Source: Tillus elongatus (taxonomy: Eukaryota; Arthropoda; Insecta; Coleoptera; Cleridae). From it: a stretch of 64,000 nucleotides of DNA. The notes under the pieces are model-generated. The model was not told where the DNA came from. It made no database searches and was given only the letters and a program-made list of their open reading frames with translations. The position numbers and the translations under genes were made by a program. Position 1 is the first letter of the stretch, and each line of letters begins with the position of its first letter. Of the stretch, positions 63,521 through 64,000 are shown piece after piece. The stretch spans positions 85,545,406-85,609,405 of the forward strand of contig OZ023267.1 of the NCBI GenBank assembly GCA_964006375.1, written 5' to 3'.

Positions 63521-63720
63521 GGCAAGCAGGAACTTGGAACCTGACAGCTGACTCCCGCCATCTGGCTGCCACTGACAGATAGTGATAGCGGTCATCTTGG
63601 AACATGTGACGTCAGCTGACAGATGGCAGGTTACCCGCCACCCACTGACAGATAGTGGCTCCCGCCATCAGTTAGCGCATGCGCAGAAAAAGTGGAGGGG
63701 GTCAGCCCAGGTGCCCCCTG
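63520..63720. repeat. GACAGCTGAC/CCGCCATC-rich segment resembling Maverick ends
   Basis: GACAGCTGAC, TGACAGATAGTG, CCCGCCATC and GCGCATGCGCAG recur. The same words (GACAGCTGACAGTTACCGCC, GCGCATGCGCAAGG) are in the terminal and central repeats of the 10146-26954 Maverick. A family relationship is suggested but not shown. 63720-64000 has no gene; the last 30 bases begin another copy of the GCAGCAAGTGCG repeat. Confidence 0.5.
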
Positions 63721-64000
63721 TCTACTTCCTTTTTCTGTAGATTTCAGAGAAAACGCAATATTAATTTTCAAGGCTTATAAAACCATCACTCAGTATAATA
63801 ACTGTAACAGTTATGACATGTTTGGAAAGGGGAAGGATTGTGAGCTAGTATATTTCTAAACTACGCACAATCAAAAATATCCTTTACGCCATATGGTTAC
63901 ATGCACGTGATGGTGAGTTTCATAATGAATTTTAAGTATGTAGAACATGGTATAAGCAAGAAATTAAAAAAACTCGGGACGCAGCAAGTGCGTTATGGTA

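Overview
The window is insect nuclear DNA made almost entirely of mobile and organelle-derived sequence. I found no host protein-coding gene. An insect source is supported by mitochondrial DNA in the ancestral insect gene order, read with the invertebrate mitochondrial code (TGA = Trp, AGA/AGG = Ser). The rest is AT-rich and full of (TA)n tracts. I could not settle the insect order.

Region 1 (1-6533 and 27714-32088): a nuclear copy of mitochondrial DNA (NUMT) running cox1, trnL2, cox2, trnK, trnD, atp8, atp6, cox3, trnG, nad3, trnA, trnR, trnN, trnS1, trnE, trnF, nad5, trnH, nad4, nad4l, trnT, trnP, nad6, cob, trnS2, nad1, trnL1, reverse-complemented in this window. It is a pseudogene tract: nonsense codons in cox2 and nad5, an inferred ~11-nt deletion in cox3, an inferred ~8-nt deletion in cox2, and several homopolymer frameshifts. 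cox1 is cut at its 5' end where the NUMT abuts a DDE transposase pseudogene.

Region 2 (6534-27713): a nest of insertions inside the NUMT. A LOA/R1-like non-LTR retrotransposon (ORF1, then ORF2 with endonuclease, RT and the start of RNase H) sits in mitochondrial trnR with a 12-bp target-site duplication. A 16.8-kb Maverick/Polinton-type element (10146-26954) sits in its RT gene with a 6-bp duplication. This Maverick is almost wholly palindromic: each arm of about 6.5-8 kb carries its own protein-primed DNA polymerase B gene reading inward. The left copy looks intact, with one intron in motif B; the right copy is broken by 4-nt and 29-nt deletions. No integrase, ATPase, protease or capsid gene is visible. 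The order of events is NUMT, then retrotransposon, then Maverick.

Region 3 (32083-44857): a pogo/Tigger-like transposase pseudogene with a short intron, an element rich in GGATATCC motifs (35371-37140), tRNA-derived SINE copies, small inverted repeats and (TA)n tracts. Region 4 (44858-52426): a 7.6-kb foldback element (FB/MULE type) built of 146-bp tandem monomers in two opposed arrays, with a 9-bp target-site duplication and an empty-site-like paralogue next to it. Region 5 (52427-64000): SINE tails, LINE copies (one nearly complete at 57478-60590), a KilA-N-domain pseudogene with an upstream array of ACACATGT/CACGTG-like motifs, and repeats whose vocabulary resembles the Maverick ends, possibly the edge of a second Maverick.
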